Part shown: positions 1-9,779 of the stretch, one piece after another
Position numbering within the stretch: position 1 is the stretch's first letter
How the letters are laid out: each line of letters begins with the position of its first letter
Assembly (NCBI GenBank): GCA_963773035.1
Contig: CAVYZX010000010.1
Span: 1-64,000 of the forward strand
DNA: 64,000 bases
Direction: 5' to 3'
DNA from: CAVRXZ01 sp963773035
GTDB taxonomy: Bacteria > Acidobacteriota > Vicinamibacteria > Vicinamibacterales > CAVVIG01
Translations under genes and position numbers: made by a program
The notes under the pieces: model-generated
What the model was told of the DNA's origin: nothing
The model's database searches: none
What the model saw: the letters and a program-made list of their open reading frames with translations, nothing else

Positions 1-1021
1 CTGACCGAAGCTGCAGATTCCATAGATGTAGTCACCGATGATGACCGGCGTCGCGATGACCGAATGCAAGCCGTCGGTCTGGATCTCGCTGCTGCTCTTC
101 CCTTTCCAGAGCACCGTCGCGGCCGGCTTCTTATCGTCGAGCGTGAACATCAGCGGGCCATTAAGAAGTTCGTAAAGAAGAGCATCGAGCCGACATGTCC
201 GGAATCGCGACGTTCATTCCGACGTCGACCCTGTATTGATACTCCCGGTGCACCTTTACCCGTCACCGGGTCCAGCGATACCACGGCGCCCGGATGCCAG
301 ATGATGAGCTGCCTCGTTCCGCCGGCCGTGATGATGACCGGTTGCGCAACACCAAGATCCGTTTCTCCTGACAGCGCTCGCCACACTTCTTTGCCCGTCA
401 TCTTGTCGAACGCCACCACTTTGGCGTCAGGCGTACACGCCGACCATGGCGATGACCCGATCGCCGTCCACGAGTGGCGCGCTGCAAAAACCAAAGTAGC
501 TTCCCCCATTTCAGAGGGCTGGCGCCAAAATCGACCGCGTAATCCTTCTTCCACCGAATCACACCGGTCTTGACGTCGAAGCTGAACAGTTTGCCATCAG
601 CGCCCTGCACGTAAACACGATCGCCGTCGACGGTCGGGGTCGCGCGCGGTCCGTTGGCCCAACCAATGCCGCGATAGTCTGCGGTCCACTCCTGCGTCCC
701 GAGAACCTTGCCGGTCTTTTCGTCGAGCGCCAGCGCTCGTTCGGTGCCACGAGGTCTTTGGGTTTTCGGGCCGTCGGTGACGAACACGCGGCCATCGGCG
801 ACTGCTGGGCCGGAAAAACCGATCCGAACCGGCGTGCGCCACAGCACCTTCAATCCGGAGTCAGGAAACTTGTCCAGAATGCCGGTCTCGTTCCATTCAC
901 CGATCCGTCCATGACCCGCAATCTCCGGCCAGTCGTCGGCGCGCGGTGCGCAGACTGCACCGACGGCGAACACTATCGCAAGGCAGACGGCGACATGTCG
1001 TCTTCCAACGGGTGTCATCAT
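1..1021 (-). pseudogene. PQQ-repeat beta-propeller protein, frameshifted and cut by the window edge
   Basis: Translation from 1021 gives a signal-peptide-like start (MMTPVGRRHVAVCLAIVFAV), then DDWPEIAGHGRIGEWNETGI, typical of secreted PQQ-like (BamB/quinoprotein-type) propellers that are common in Acidobacteriota. Repeat-like segments follow (ALDEKTGKVLGTQEW, FDKMTGKEVWRALSGET). The reading frame is broken at least twice: near 420-520, where FCSAPLVDGDRVIAMVGVYA lies in another frame and ends in a stop, and again near 230-250, after which TPVIIGDYIYGICSFG is read up to base 1. The protein would have been exported; substrate unknown. The repeated breaks make a pseudogene more likely than one sequencing error. 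The gene continues beyond the left edge. Confidence 0.75.
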
Positions 1022-1201
1022 GGCGAACTCCCGTGACAACGCGTCTGGCCCCGAGAGCCCTTCGAGAGGATAGCCCGCATTAAGGCCGTAGCGCCAATCG
1101 CGTTGACCGAAGATCCCTTATCGGACAGCGCGCCCGTGTTCGCTTGACCGACCAGGACAACATCGTTCAGATCTTCGATCAGGATACCCGCGTCCGTTCG
1201 A

Positions 1202-2318
1202 TCAATTCATTCCCGGCATCACGATGAAATTGGCAAGGCCGCTTTCGCGATCGTTCAAAGACGCCATCATCTTGTTTACGTCCCGGAGCGCATAGCGTCT
1301 GTGCTCGAACTTCGAGAGGTCCAACGTTCCTGCGTCCCGCCATCGCCGCCATATCTTCGCCTTCCGCCACCGAGAACCAGGCCGAACCTTTCCATTGCAG
1401 CGCATTGCACATGAACCAGACGGGATCGAGTGGCAGGATCTCGGCCATCGCGCCGATGCTGACGCCGCATCCCCCGCGCCGCAAGGACTTGATCCCCATC
1501 CATGGTAGCGCTCACCGGCGCGCCGGTGGGCAGCGAGTCGATCAGCAGGTCGGCACCCGCACCGCCAGTCCGATCGCGCACCCAGGCTTCGAGCGGCTCT
1601 GTGCCGTAGGACAGCACGTCGATCCGGCGACTATCCCATTGACGGACGCTGTCAAGTCCACCCGGGTTGCGCGCGATAGCAAGAATCTTCGTGACGCCCA
1701 TTCCCAATGCGAGCAGGACGGCGCCGATGCCGAGCGTGCCCGTGGCCCCGAGGATTATGGCGGATGTGCCCGGCCCAGCATTGCCCGTGCGCAGGGCAGC
1801 GTACAAGGTTCCGGATGGCCCAAACCGCGCACCCGCTTCAAAGCTGATGCTGTCCGGAAGTTTCACCAGCGATCGCACCGGCGCGAGCATGAACTCGGCC
1901 AGGCCGCCATCCGGATACTGTTCGAACACGCGTGCCGAGCCGGCACCGAAGCCAAAGTAGCCCTGGAAGGTCACGGAATCGCATGCGATCGGTTCGCCGC
2001 TGCGGCACGCCTTGCAGCCGCCGCACGAACGTTGCGGATTCACATACACCCGATCGCCCGGCGCGATGCCGGACCTGCGAGCCGACCTCGGCGACCACGC
2101 CCGAAACGTCAAACCGAACGTCGCCGGAAGCGGCAGCGCGGCAAGTACGGAAACCACGTCCAGTAATGCGTGATGACGTTGGCAAGGTTGGGCACCACAT
2201 TGCACGCGCGCACAGAAATCAGAACATCCGTGGGCCGCGGCGCGGGCACAGGCACCTCCTCCAAGGAGAAAGGCTTGCCAAATTCGCGCAATCGCGCTGC
2301 AAGCATTGTCTTGGTCAT
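1202..2318 (-). pseudogene. Zinc-dependent alcohol dehydrogenase, multiply frameshifted
   Basis: Pieces in different frames together spell a medium-chain zinc alcohol dehydrogenase. The start is MTKTMLAARLREFGKPFSLE. A cysteine-rich zinc loop (CGGCKACRSGEPIAC) follows, then a Rossmann segment with ATGTLGIGAVLLALGMGVTK, and the tail ends in ANFIVMPGMN. At least five frame changes are needed: about 2170, 2130 and 2090, one near 1500 and one near 1330. With that many lesions the gene cannot make an intact enzyme. It lies 63 bases from the left end of the insertion sequence at 2382, which fits a decaying region. The family would be an NAD(P)-dependent, cytoplasmic alcohol or quinone oxidoreductase; the substrate cannot be told. 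Confidence 0.8.
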
Positions 2319-2381
2319 TTATCCTCCCGACTTTTTTTGAAAGTGATGAAGCCTGTCTGCAAACGACGACGCCGCGAGGGC

Positions 2382-3536
2382 GTAGTGTCTCATTGCTCGG
2401 CCAAGGGTTTCCAGGCCCTGAGATCGGGTCGGTGGTATAGACTCTCGCGCCGTGCTCGACGCGTCGTCTTCCGCATGTTCCTGGCGGCGCTGGTCGGCTG
2501 GCTCGACCAGCGGCAGCAGGACGTCGTGGCCTACCTGATCGAAGAAGACCGCGTCCTGCGCAGCCACCTCCGCGGCCGGCTCCGTTTAACTAATGAGGAG
2601 CGGCGTCGGTTGGCCGCTTACGGGCACCGGCTCGGCCGTCGCCGCCTTGGTGACGTCGCCACGATCGTCACGCCGGACACGATTCTCCGCTGGCATCGGC
2701 AGCTCATCGCCCGCAAATGGACGTACCATGAAGAAGCGCGGCGGGCGTCCGGGCGTGCTTACGGAGATCGGCGCCTCGTCGTGCGGATGGCCGAGGACAA
2801 TCCCACGTGGGGCTACACCCGGATTGTCGGCGCCCTGAAGAACGTCGGTCATCGGGTCAGTCGATCGACGATTGCGCGGATTCTGAAGGCGCACGGCATG
2901 CCGCCCGTGCCCGAACGGCGGACGTCGTGGCAGACGTTTCTGCGGGCGCATTTGGGCGTGATCGCGGGCGCAGATTTCTTCACCACGGAAGTCTGGACGT
3001 GGCGCGGCCTGGTGACCTACTACACGGTGTTCGTCATCGACCTCGCCTCGCGCCGCGTGCAGATCGTCGGATCGACACCTCATCCCCACGAGGTGTTCAT
3101 GCGGCAAGTCGTGCGCACGATGACGGCCGCCGATGAGGGGCTGCTAGTCCAGCATCGCCTCCTCATCTGTGATCGGGATACGAAGTGGAGCGCGCCGGTG
3201 CGCGAGCGACTGGGCGAGGCGGGGATCCGCGTCGTGTTGACACCGTATCGGGCGCCCAATGCGAATGCCTACGCGGAGCGGTTCGTCCGATCCATCAAAG
3301 AGGAGTGCCTCAATAGGCTGATTCCGTCGGGGAACGTCACCTCCGACGCGCGGTCACGAGTACATTGGAGCGCTGCACCGGGAGCGGAATCATCAGGGAT
3401 TGGACAACGCGCTCATCGACGACAGTCCGCAGCGGCCGACCGGAAGACGGATTCGTTGTTTGACTCGGCTCGGCGGGCTCCTTAATTACTACGAGCGAGC
3501 CGAGTGAAGGGGTACGGCTGACCAATGAGACATTAC
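2382..3536 (+). mobile_element. Insertion sequence (IS481/IS3-like, DDE integrase-core transposase)
   Basis: The element is bounded by imperfect terminal inverted repeats of about 21 bases: left GTAGTGTCTCATTGCTCGGC at 2382-2402, right (read on the minus strand) GTAATGTCTCATTGGTCAGC at 3516-3536. They differ at 3 of 21 positions. It is about 1.15 kb long and carries one transposase gene. The flanking bases GGC at 2379-2381 and 3537-3539 may be a short target duplication, which is weak evidence. If the TGT...ACA convention of IS481 holds, the exact ends would be about four bases inside these limits. Confidence 0.75.
2475..3507 (+). pseudogene. Transposase with integrase (rve/DDE) core, one frameshift
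   Basis: The ATG at 2475 opens MFLAALVGWLDQRQQDV, followed by a helix-turn-helix region (IVTPDTILRWHRQLIARKW) and an integrase core. The likely DDE residues are in AGADFFTTEVW, LLICDRDTKWS and NAYAERFVRSIKEECL. The frame breaks near 3357: the sequence reads ACGAGT where the conserved Thr-Glu-Tyr needs ACGGAGT. In the next frame the tail continues as YIGALHRERNHQGLDNALID and ends at 3507. The protein would cut and join the element ends. A single one-base loss could be recent inactivation, a sequencing error, or (less likely) a programmed frameshift, because it sits late in the gene and not at a slippery run. Confidence 0.75.
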
Positions 3537-3639
3537 GGCCTCCGACGGGCTCAAATGCGCGTATTCCACGCGTCGGTCTTGCCCTCAGCTCTTCCGCGAG
3601 TCCGGCCGAACAGCCGCACGCACTGACCCGAATTTCTGC

Positions 3640-3848
3640 ACCCTTCACGACTCGCCGCCGCCAAGAAGAGTCGGTGGCGACCATCGTGATCGTCGGACGC
3701 GTGGTCTGGCGACGCAGGATGGTTTTCGCAGGAACAGACTCTCGGCCGCGAGTTGGGCACGTGACCGCGTCACCGACGACGCCAGCGACGCGACATCGCG
3801 AGTGATGGCGAGAATCGTTCGAAGCAGGCTCCGAGCAGTGTCCGACAT
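3640..3848 (-). pseudogene. Probable N-terminal scrap of another integrase-type transposase
   Basis: The minus-strand reading from 3848 gives LLRTILAITRDVASLASS and then QLAAESLFLRKPS. This resembles the start of a common Acidobacterial integrase-core transposase (L-A-A-E-N-L-F-L-R-K-Q-L). After a frame change the bases near 3690-3650 read TITMVATDSSWRRRVVKG, like the following segment of that family. No catalytic core follows. This is recognition from memory of the family, so confidence is modest. The rest of 3537-4016 holds no gene, RNA or repeat that I can recognise. Confidence 0.35.
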
Positions 3849-4016
3849 AACGCGATAGATCGTATGCGGCCTGCGACCGCGCGTGGACGGTTCCCGGTCT
3901 CGACGATCAGCCCAAAAATGTGGAAGATCGGCCAGAACGGAATAATTGCGGACGACAGGTCGTGCTCAAAGGCAGCGTGCGTGTAGGATTCAAGACTTCT
4001 ACGTCGAACGCCACTG

Positions 4017-5045
4017 TCACTGAATGCTGTCGACTCTGACCGGCTGACCTGTGCGACAGGCTGCGGTAGCAGCGAGGGCGATGCGAAGCGCTTCCACGCC
4101 GTCGCTGATCACGATAGCCGGTGCGCGATCCTGCAAGACATTCTGGGCAAAATTCTGTAACTGCAGCGTGTACGCGCGCTCGAACCGTTCCATGAAATCG
4201 GGCACGGTGTCGTGCGCAATGTTGTTTTTCGTCATGGTCACGATCGGCGTCTCGCGGAGATAGCCGACGCGCACCGTGCCGGCATCACCGAGCAGGTCGG
4301 TGCTGATGTCGTAGCCGTACACGCCGTTTCGCGTGAGATCGATTGCGCCGAGACGTCCGTCGGCGAACACGAGCGTCACAATCGCGTTGTCGATGTCGCC
4401 GATCGCCGCCATTTCGGGATACGCGAGCACCCCACCGACCGCTGACACGATCTCGACGTCTCCCATGAACCAGCGGGCGAGATCGAAATCGTGGATGCCC
4501 ATGTCGACCATGATGCCGCCACTGCTCGCCGGATTCGCATAGTCGAGGCTCGGGCGGAACGGATCGCGCGACGTCGATTTGAACACCAGCGGTCTGCCAA
4601 TCTCGCCCTGGGCAATCTTCTCCTTCGCCGCCGCATATCCGGGATCGAAGCGGCGCATGAAACCCATCTGAAAGAACGTTCCCGACTTGTTGACCGCGTC
4701 CGACATCGCGGCGCATTCGGCGAGGCTGAGCGCCGGCGGTTTCTCGCAGAAGGTTGGTTTCTTGGACCAAGCAGCGGCGACGACGATCTCCCGGTGCGTA
4801 TGGGTCGGACTGACAACGACGACGGCATCGACGTCATGATCGGCAATCAATTCATGGGCGGAGCCATACGCCTTAGGCACGTCGAACTGCTCCGCGATCC
4901 GGTCAGCGAGTGTGCGATCGATGTCTGCCACGGCGACGACCGTCGTCTCGGGAATTCGACCCGCGAGATCGCGGACGTACACGTTACCGAGCCGTCCTAA
5001 ACCGACGACCCCCACCTTCAAGCGGATGCGCGGCTTCAATGTCAT
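4017..5045 (-). CDS. Gfo/Idh/MocA family NAD(P)-dependent dehydrogenase, possibly inositol 2-dehydrogenase
   Basis: This 342-residue cytoplasmic protein has an N-terminal Rossmann fold (KVGVVGLGRLGNVY, residues about 10-23), the family EKPP lysine motif (PTFCEKPPALSLAE, near 96) and a C-terminal domain with SSGGIMVDMGIHDFDLARWF, which carries the catalytic Asp and His. Length matches the family (about 340). It would oxidise a sugar or cyclitol hydroxyl with NAD+. The neighbouring intact RbsABC-type importer, whose binding protein resembles inositol or rhizopine binders, suggests myo-inositol 2-dehydrogenase (IolG). The substrate is inference. The gene is divergent from the transporter with only 29 bases between the start codons, so the promoters must overlap coding sequence. 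Confidence 0.85.
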   Translation of the reverse strand: MTLKPRIRLKVGVVGLGRLGNVYVRDLAGRIPETTVVAVADIDRTLADRIAEQFDVPKAYGSAHELIADHDVDAVVVVSPTHTHREIVVAAAWSKKPTFCEKPPALSLAECAAMSDAVNKSGTFFQMGFMRRFDPGYAAAKEKIAQGEIGRPLVFKSTSRDPFRPSLDYANPASSGGIMVDMGIHDFDLARWFMGDVEIVSAVGGVLAYPEMAAIGDIDNAIVTLVFADGRLGAIDLTRNGVYGYDISTDLLGDAGTVRVGYLRETPIVTMTKNNIAHDTVPDFMERFERAYTLQLQNFAQNVLQDRAPAIVISDGVEALRIALAATAACRTGQPVRVDSIQ

Positions 5046-5074
5046 GGTCAGGGGTGCTAGTGTAGCCGAGCCCC

Positions 5075-6517
5075 ATGGCGGATTTGGTCGAAGTTGATGG
5101 CGTGCGAAAGGCCTTTCCAGGCGTTGTCGCGCTCGACGGCGTGTCGATGCGCGTGCGGCCGGGCACGGTGCACGCGCTCATAGGAGAAAACGGTGCGGGC
5201 AAATCCACGCTGATGAAGATCATCACCGGCTTTTTCCGACCGGACGCCGGCCGCGTTACCGTTCGCGGGCGCACGGCGATGATCCACCAGGAACTGAATC
5301 TGTTCCCGTCGATGACGGTCGCCGAGAACATCTGGCTCGGCCGAGAGCCGTTGACGCGGATCGGGCTTGTCAATCACCGCGCTCTCGGCCGGCGCACATC
5401 CGATCTTCTTGCCGGACTGAAGATCGACATTCATCCCGACGAACGGATCGCTGATTTGCCGATTGCCGGCAGGCAGATGGTCGAGATTGCGCGCGCCGTC
5501 TCTTGCGAGTCCGACGTCCTCATCATGGACGAGCCCACATCGACGCTGTCGGAACGCGAAGTGGATCAGCTCTTCGGCATTGTCGCGGACCTCAAAGCCC
5601 GCGGGAGGGCTGTGATCTACATCACCCACAAGATAAACGAGGTGTTCAGAATCGCCGGGGAGGTGTCGGTCCTGCGTGACGGCCGAATGGTCGGCTCGGA
5701 CGCCGTGGAGAGACTGGACCGCGACCGGCTGATCACGATGATGGTCGGCCGCGAGCTGACGCAGTTGTTTCCCAAGAGCAACACACCGACCGATCACGTG
5801 ACGCTTGCTGTCAAGAATCTGTCGCTGACCGGGACCTTCTCAGACGTTTCGTTCGACGTGCGGAAGGGAGAGATCTTCGGCATCGCCGGGCTGGTCGGCT
5901 CGAAGCGCACCGAGGTGGCAGAGACGATCTTCGGCCTAAGGCGGCCGACCTCCGGCACTATTCTGATTGACGGCGCTCCGGTAGACATCGATTCTCCGAC
6001 GATGGCCATCCGTAAAGGCCTGGCTTTTCTCACTGAGGACCGAAAGATGGGCGGGCTTTTTTTGTCGTTGAGCGTTCAGGACAACATGGAAGTGACGGCG
6101 CTTAGCGGACCTTTCGTCTCGATGGGTTTCGTCCGACAGAGGATGCTGTATGCAGCCTGCGGCGCCATGGCCGACACGTTGCGGGTGAAGACGCCGGACC
6201 TGTTCGAGCCGGTTCGGAACCTTAGCGGCGGCAACCAGCAGAAGGTGCTGGTCGGCCGATGGTTGCTGATGTCCCCTCGAATTCTGATTCTCGACGAACC
6301 GACGCGCGGCATCGACGTGGGAGCGAAGGCCGACATACATCGGTTGCTTTCCGGCCTTGCCGCGGAAGGTGCGGCCGTTGTCATGATCTCCTCCGAGATG
6401 CCGGAAATCCTCGGCATGAGCGATCGGGTGATGATCATGCGCGAGGGCCGCACCGCCGGGATTCTCGATCGCCGCGACGCCAACCAGGTTGACCTCATGA
6501 GGCTGGCCGCCCATTGA
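5075..6517 (+). CDS. Sugar/inositol ABC importer, ATP-binding protein (two ABC domains)
   Basis: This 480-residue RbsA/MglA-type protein has two fused nucleotide-binding domains. The first (about 1-235) has Walker A GENGAGKSTLMKI, a DEPTS Walker B region and a switch His in YITHKINEV. The second (about 240-480) has the degenerate Walker A typical of this subfamily (GLVGSKRTEV), the signature LSGGNQQKV and Walker B LILDEPTRGID. It energises uptake through the permease encoded next. The stop codon overlaps the TTG start of the permease gene by four bases (TTGA), so the two are translationally coupled. Substrate is inferred from context to be a monosaccharide or inositol. Confidence 0.95.
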   Translation: MADLVEVDGVRKAFPGVVALDGVSMRVRPGTVHALIGENGAGKSTLMKIITGFFRPDAGRVTVRGRTAMIHQELNLFPSMTVAENIWLGREPLTRIGLVNHRALGRRTSDLLAGLKIDIHPDERIADLPIAGRQMVEIARAVSCESDVLIMDEPTSTLSEREVDQLFGIVADLKARGRAVIYITHKINEVFRIAGEVSVLRDGRMVGSDAVERLDRDRLITMMVGRELTQLFPKSNTPTDHVTLAVKNLSLTGTFSDVSFDVRKGEIFGIAGLVGSKRTEVAETIFGLRRPTSGTILIDGAPVDIDSPTMAIRKGLAFLTEDRKMGGLFLSLSVQDNMEVTALSGPFVSMGFVRQRMLYAACGAMADTLRVKTPDLFEPVRNLSGGNQQKVLVGRWLLMSPRILILDEPTRGIDVGAKADIHRLLSGLAAEGAAVVMISSEMPEILGMSDRVMIMREGRTAGILDRRDANQVDLMRLAAH

Positions 6518-7488
6518 CGAGACCGAGACTCTCACACGAGGCCGGAATTCTCCTGGTTCTCATTGGCATAGCGCTCGCCTTCGAGGGTTTGGGCTGGAGC
6601 GTTCGTGGCACGAGCTTCCTCTTTAGCGGACAGCGCCTGCTCGTCATGGTGCTGCAGGTCTCCATCATCGGCTTGCTGGCGATCGGCGTGACGCAGGTGA
6701 TCCTGACGGGCGGCATCGATCTGTCGTCGGGGTCGGTCGTCGCGCTGTCGGCGATGATCGCCGCCAGCCTGGCGCAAGCACCAACTGCGCGCGCGGTGTT
6801 CCCGTTGCTGACCGATCTGCCGGTCTTCGTTCCGGTCGCCGCCGGCCTGGTGACCGGTGCGCTGGCCGGCCTCGTCAATGGCAGCCTCATCGCGTACACC
6901 GGAATCCCGCCGTTCATCGCCACGCTCGGAATGATGGTGAGCGCACGCGGTCTGGCGCGGTACTACACCAGAGGCCAGCCGGTGGGCATGCTGACGGAGC
7001 GTTACACGCGTATCGGAGAAGGCGCGGTGCCCGTCTTTATCTTCCTCGTGACGGCGATCATCTTTCACGTGCTGCTGCGTCACACGCGATACGGAAAGTA
7101 CACCTATGCCCTCGGCGCCAACGCGCAAGCCGCGCGTGTATCGGGCATCCGCGTGAACAGGCAGTTGATGTTCGTCTACACTATTGCTGGACTGCTGTCG
7201 GGTCTCGGCGGCGTCGTTACCGCGGCGCGTGCGGCGAGCGGCCAGGCCGGGATGGGGCTGTCGTACGAGCTCGACGCCATTGCCGCCGCAGTGATCGGTG
7301 GGACCAGCCTCTCGGGAGGCATCGGGCGCATCACCGGCACTGTCATCGGCACTGTCATCCTTGGCATCATGACCAGCGGGTTCACGTTCATCGGCTTTGA
7401 CGCCTACATCCAGGACATCTTGAAGGGTGGAGTGATCGTGACCGCGGTCGTCGCCGATCGCTATCGCCATCGCGGAACCCAAGCGTGA
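6514..7488 (+). CDS. Sugar/inositol ABC importer, permease (RbsC type)
   Basis: This 324-residue integral membrane protein of the RbsC/BPD_transp_2 family has about ten hydrophobic segments. The conserved GVTQVILTGGIDLSSGSVVA stretch (about 66-85) and the family motif YALGANAQAARVSGIRVNRQ (about 205-224) are visible; the latter contacts the ATPase. It starts with TTG at 6514, inside the stop codon of the ATPase gene, and ends with GTGA, where the binding-protein gene starts. It forms the inner-membrane channel of the importer. The length is normal and there is no frameshift, unlike the genes on both sides of this cluster. Confidence 0.93.
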   Translation: MTRPRLSHEAGILLVLIGIALAFEGLGWSVRGTSFLFSGQRLLVMVLQVSIIGLLAIGVTQVILTGGIDLSSGSVVALSAMIAASLAQAPTARAVFPLLTDLPVFVPVAAGLVTGALAGLVNGSLIAYTGIPPFIATLGMMVSARGLARYYTRGQPVGMLTERYTRIGEGAVPVFIFLVTAIIFHVLLRHTRYGKYTYALGANAQAARVSGIRVNRQLMFVYTIAGLLSGLGGVVTAARAASGQAGMGLSYELDAIAAAVIGGTSLSGGIGRITGTVIGTVILGIMTSGFTFIGFDAYIQDILKGGVIVTAVVADRYRHRGTQA

Positions 7489-8450
7489 ACGATCCCAGAT
7501 GCCGCGGCGGTCGGTGGTTTGCCGGCGTGCTTGCCGCGCTGTTGATTCCGATTGGGACTCCGAGCTGTGGAAAATCGACGTCGCCCGCTAGGCAGGTGGT
7601 TGGTGTGTCGATGGCGTATTTCGACGATAACTTCCTGACCATTCTTCGGACGGCCATGGCGGATTACGCTGAGACGTTTCCCGGTGTCGTGCTGCAGTTC
7701 ACCGACGCGCAGGGCGACGTCGGCAAGCAGTTGAGCCAGATTCAGAATTTCGTCGCGCAGGATGCTGCGGCGATCATCGTGAATGCGGCTGATACCTCGG
7801 CGACACGGAGCATGACCAAAGTCGCGCGGGATGCGGGCGTGCCGCTGGTGTATGTCAACCGCCGTCCCGCCGAAGAGACGCTGCCTGAAGGCGTGGTGTT
7901 CGTCGGTTCAGAAGAACTGCAGGCGGGGACGCTGGAGATGGAGGAGCTCGCCCGATTGATGAACCACCGTGGGAACGTCGCCATCATGGTCGGTGAACTG
8001 GCGTCGAATGGAGCGCAGCTCCGCACCAAAGCGGTCGAGCAGGTCGTGGCCAAGTATCCGGACATGAAAATCGTCGAGAAACAGGTTGGCAACTTTCAGC
8101 GTGAGCGCGGCCTCGATCTCATGAATAACTGGCTGACGGCGGGTACGAAGATCGACGCCGTGGCCGCGAACAATGACGAAATGGCGATCGGCGCCATCAT
8201 GGCGATTCGCCAAGCAGGGATCCCTACCGGCAAGATCCTTGTCGGTGGAGTGGATGCCACGCCAGATGCACTCGCGGAGCTCGCGAAAGGCACGTTGGCG
8301 GTGACGGTGTTTCAAAACGCCCGAGGACAGGCGAAAGGCGCGGTGGACGCCGCGGTGACGCTCGCGCGAGGGGAACGCATCGAGCCCCTCGTCTGGATTC
8401 CCTTCGAGGTGGTCACACGGGACAACTACAAGAGCTTCCTCGACCGATAG
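7485..8450 (+). CDS. Sugar/inositol ABC importer, periplasmic binding lipoprotein (RbsB type)
   Basis: This 321-residue Peripla_BP_4 family protein begins with a hydrophobic leader ending in a lipobox-like PIGTPSCG, so it is probably a membrane-anchored lipoprotein (cysteine near residue 28). The mature domain starts QVVGVSMAYFDDNFL and includes the ligand-pocket region VPLVYVNRRPAEE and the hinge motif AVAANNDEMAIGA. The C-terminal IPFEVVTRDNYKSF is similar in style to rhizopine and inositol binders, which with the adjacent dehydrogenase is my reason for favouring inositol; ribose or another pentose is possible. The start is GTG at 7485, overlapping the permease stop by four bases. Confidence 0.9.
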   Translation: MNDPRCRGGRWFAGVLAALLIPIGTPSCGKSTSPARQVVGVSMAYFDDNFLTILRTAMADYAETFPGVVLQFTDAQGDVGKQLSQIQNFVAQDAAAIIVNAADTSATRSMTKVARDAGVPLVYVNRRPAEETLPEGVVFVGSEELQAGTLEMEELARLMNHRGNVAIMVGELASNGAQLRTKAVEQVVAKYPDMKIVEKQVGNFQRERGLDLMNNWLTAGTKIDAVAANNDEMAIGAIMAIRQAGIPTGKILVGGVDATPDALAELAKGTLAVTVFQNARGQAKGAVDAAVTLARGERIEPLVWIPFEVVTRDNYKSFLDR

Positions 8451-8463
8451 AAGGTATTCGCCG

Positions 8464-9319
8464 TCATCGCGCCGGATTTTTGTCGCCAGGCAGTACGGTC
8501 ATCAGCCGGCCTCCGACAACCGGATTCCGATCCTCCGGATGACCGCATATCTCCGGCTCCGCGGCCCACGTCCCCTTCGGCTGCCGAGTGTAGTGCTTGG
8601 CAAACGTCCACGGCTTGGTCAGCGCGACTGGGTCGGTAATCGTCACCTGATTCTCAAGGGTGTTCGCATCGAGCAGCCGGATTCGCTCGGTGAACACCGC
8701 TTCTCCGCTGAACGTTACCGGGGTCAAGTCGCCCCACAGCCCCGGGCGCGCGTTCCGCGTCTCGATCACCAGCGTTTGATCGTCCCAGCGCCCGATCGAC
8801 CACCCCATCATCGTCGGCCACATCTCATCGGCCGGGGGATACGGGCGGCCGTCGGTGTATATGCGTCGCGTTTCGTTATCGATGGAGAGCCAGACCATTC
8901 CCGGCGTGAGCGCGAACTCGTAGTCGAATGGCGTGGCGATCTGGTGTGGCATGCCCGTCGCGCAGTACACCGTGTGCGTATCGACCAGCGGATTCGGAAA
9001 ATCAGGATTCCCCTGGTTCTCGGCCCGAATCAGGTCAACCTTGTCTCTTCTCTTCCCAGTCCGGCTGGTAAGGAGGATAGTCACGCGTGCCGGGAACGAA
9101 CGCCTTGCCATCCTCCCGGTCCAGCAGCGCAGGAGACCCTCTCAGCCGCCACACTCCGCTCCAGTCCGGCAGCTTGGCGAACTCTTCGGTTCGCGGGGAA
9201 CTGGCGGGGGCCTTCGTGCCGGACGGCGCACACGCCACCGATAGCACGACGAGAATCGCGGCGCCGATGATGGGCACCACCGAGCACATGTCCTTGACGG
9301 AACGTTGCATCGCGTCCAC
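8464..9319 (-). pseudogene. Secreted lipoprotein of unknown function (WSGVW type), one frameshift
   Basis: The N-terminal part (9319 to about 9040; GTG at 9319 or ATG at 9310) has a lipoprotein signal ending LSVACAPSG and the motif LPDWSGVWRLRG, seen in a large uncharacterised family of secreted Acidobacterial proteins. The frame then shifts near 9040 and the remainder continues as VDLIRAENQGNPDFPNPLVD, TVYCATGMPHQIATPFDYEF and GWSIGRWDDQTLVIETRNAR, to a stop at 8464. The two halves clearly belong to one protein of about 285 residues. Function is unknown. A one-base indel is the only lesion, so sequencing error cannot be excluded. Confidence 0.7.
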
Positions 9320-9339
9320 CTCGCTATGCGTGTCCTGAA

Positions 9340-9730
9340 CTAGCGATTCGGCTGGCCCGCCGGGTCGCCGCCGATCTTCTTACCGTCGGCCAGGATGACA
9401 TCGACAAGGGAGCCCGCCGGGCGCCCGTCGCGCAACGGATGCATGGTCACAGTGATCCGGTCACCTGCCTTCAATGCGGTCCGCTTCCATCCGCGTCGCG
9501 TGAGGCTTGCAGCAGAGCCGGTCTCGATGCTCCATTCCACCTCCTTGCCGGTCTTGTCCTTCACCACGAGTTGGATCCACGAGTGAGGATCTGATCCACT
9601 GAAACTCCTTCACGACGCCGGTCAGGGACATCGTTTTCTCCATGTCGAAGGGGGCGAAGGAGTGGTGTCCGGCGAGCGTTGCTCCGATCAGTACAACCAT
9701 GAGCACGGCAATCCGCACAGGTGCCTTCAT
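9340..9730 (-). pseudogene. DUF6152-type secreted protein, one frameshift
   Basis: The start MKAPVRIAVLMVVLIGATLA is a signal peptide; the mature protein begins GHHSFAPFDMEKTMSLTGVV, characteristic of DUF6152 (small periplasmic beta-barrel-like proteins frequent in Acidobacteria and Proteobacteria). After GVVKEFQW the frame breaks near 9585. The next frame supplies DPHSWIQLVVKDKTGKEVEW and then GDRITVTMHPLRDGRPAGSL to the stop at 9340. Total length would be about 129 residues, normal for the family. Function is unknown. It stands beside the WSGVW-type pseudogene in the same orientation, and both are broken once. Confidence 0.75.
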
Positions 9731-9779
9731 GCGTCGACTCTCCTTTGAGATTCGAGCGGCTCGACTTTCGGCGGATCAT

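Noticed and set aside
6532..7482. 316-codon open frame on the minus strand
   Set aside because: Antisense to the RbsC-type permease, with the same artefact pattern.
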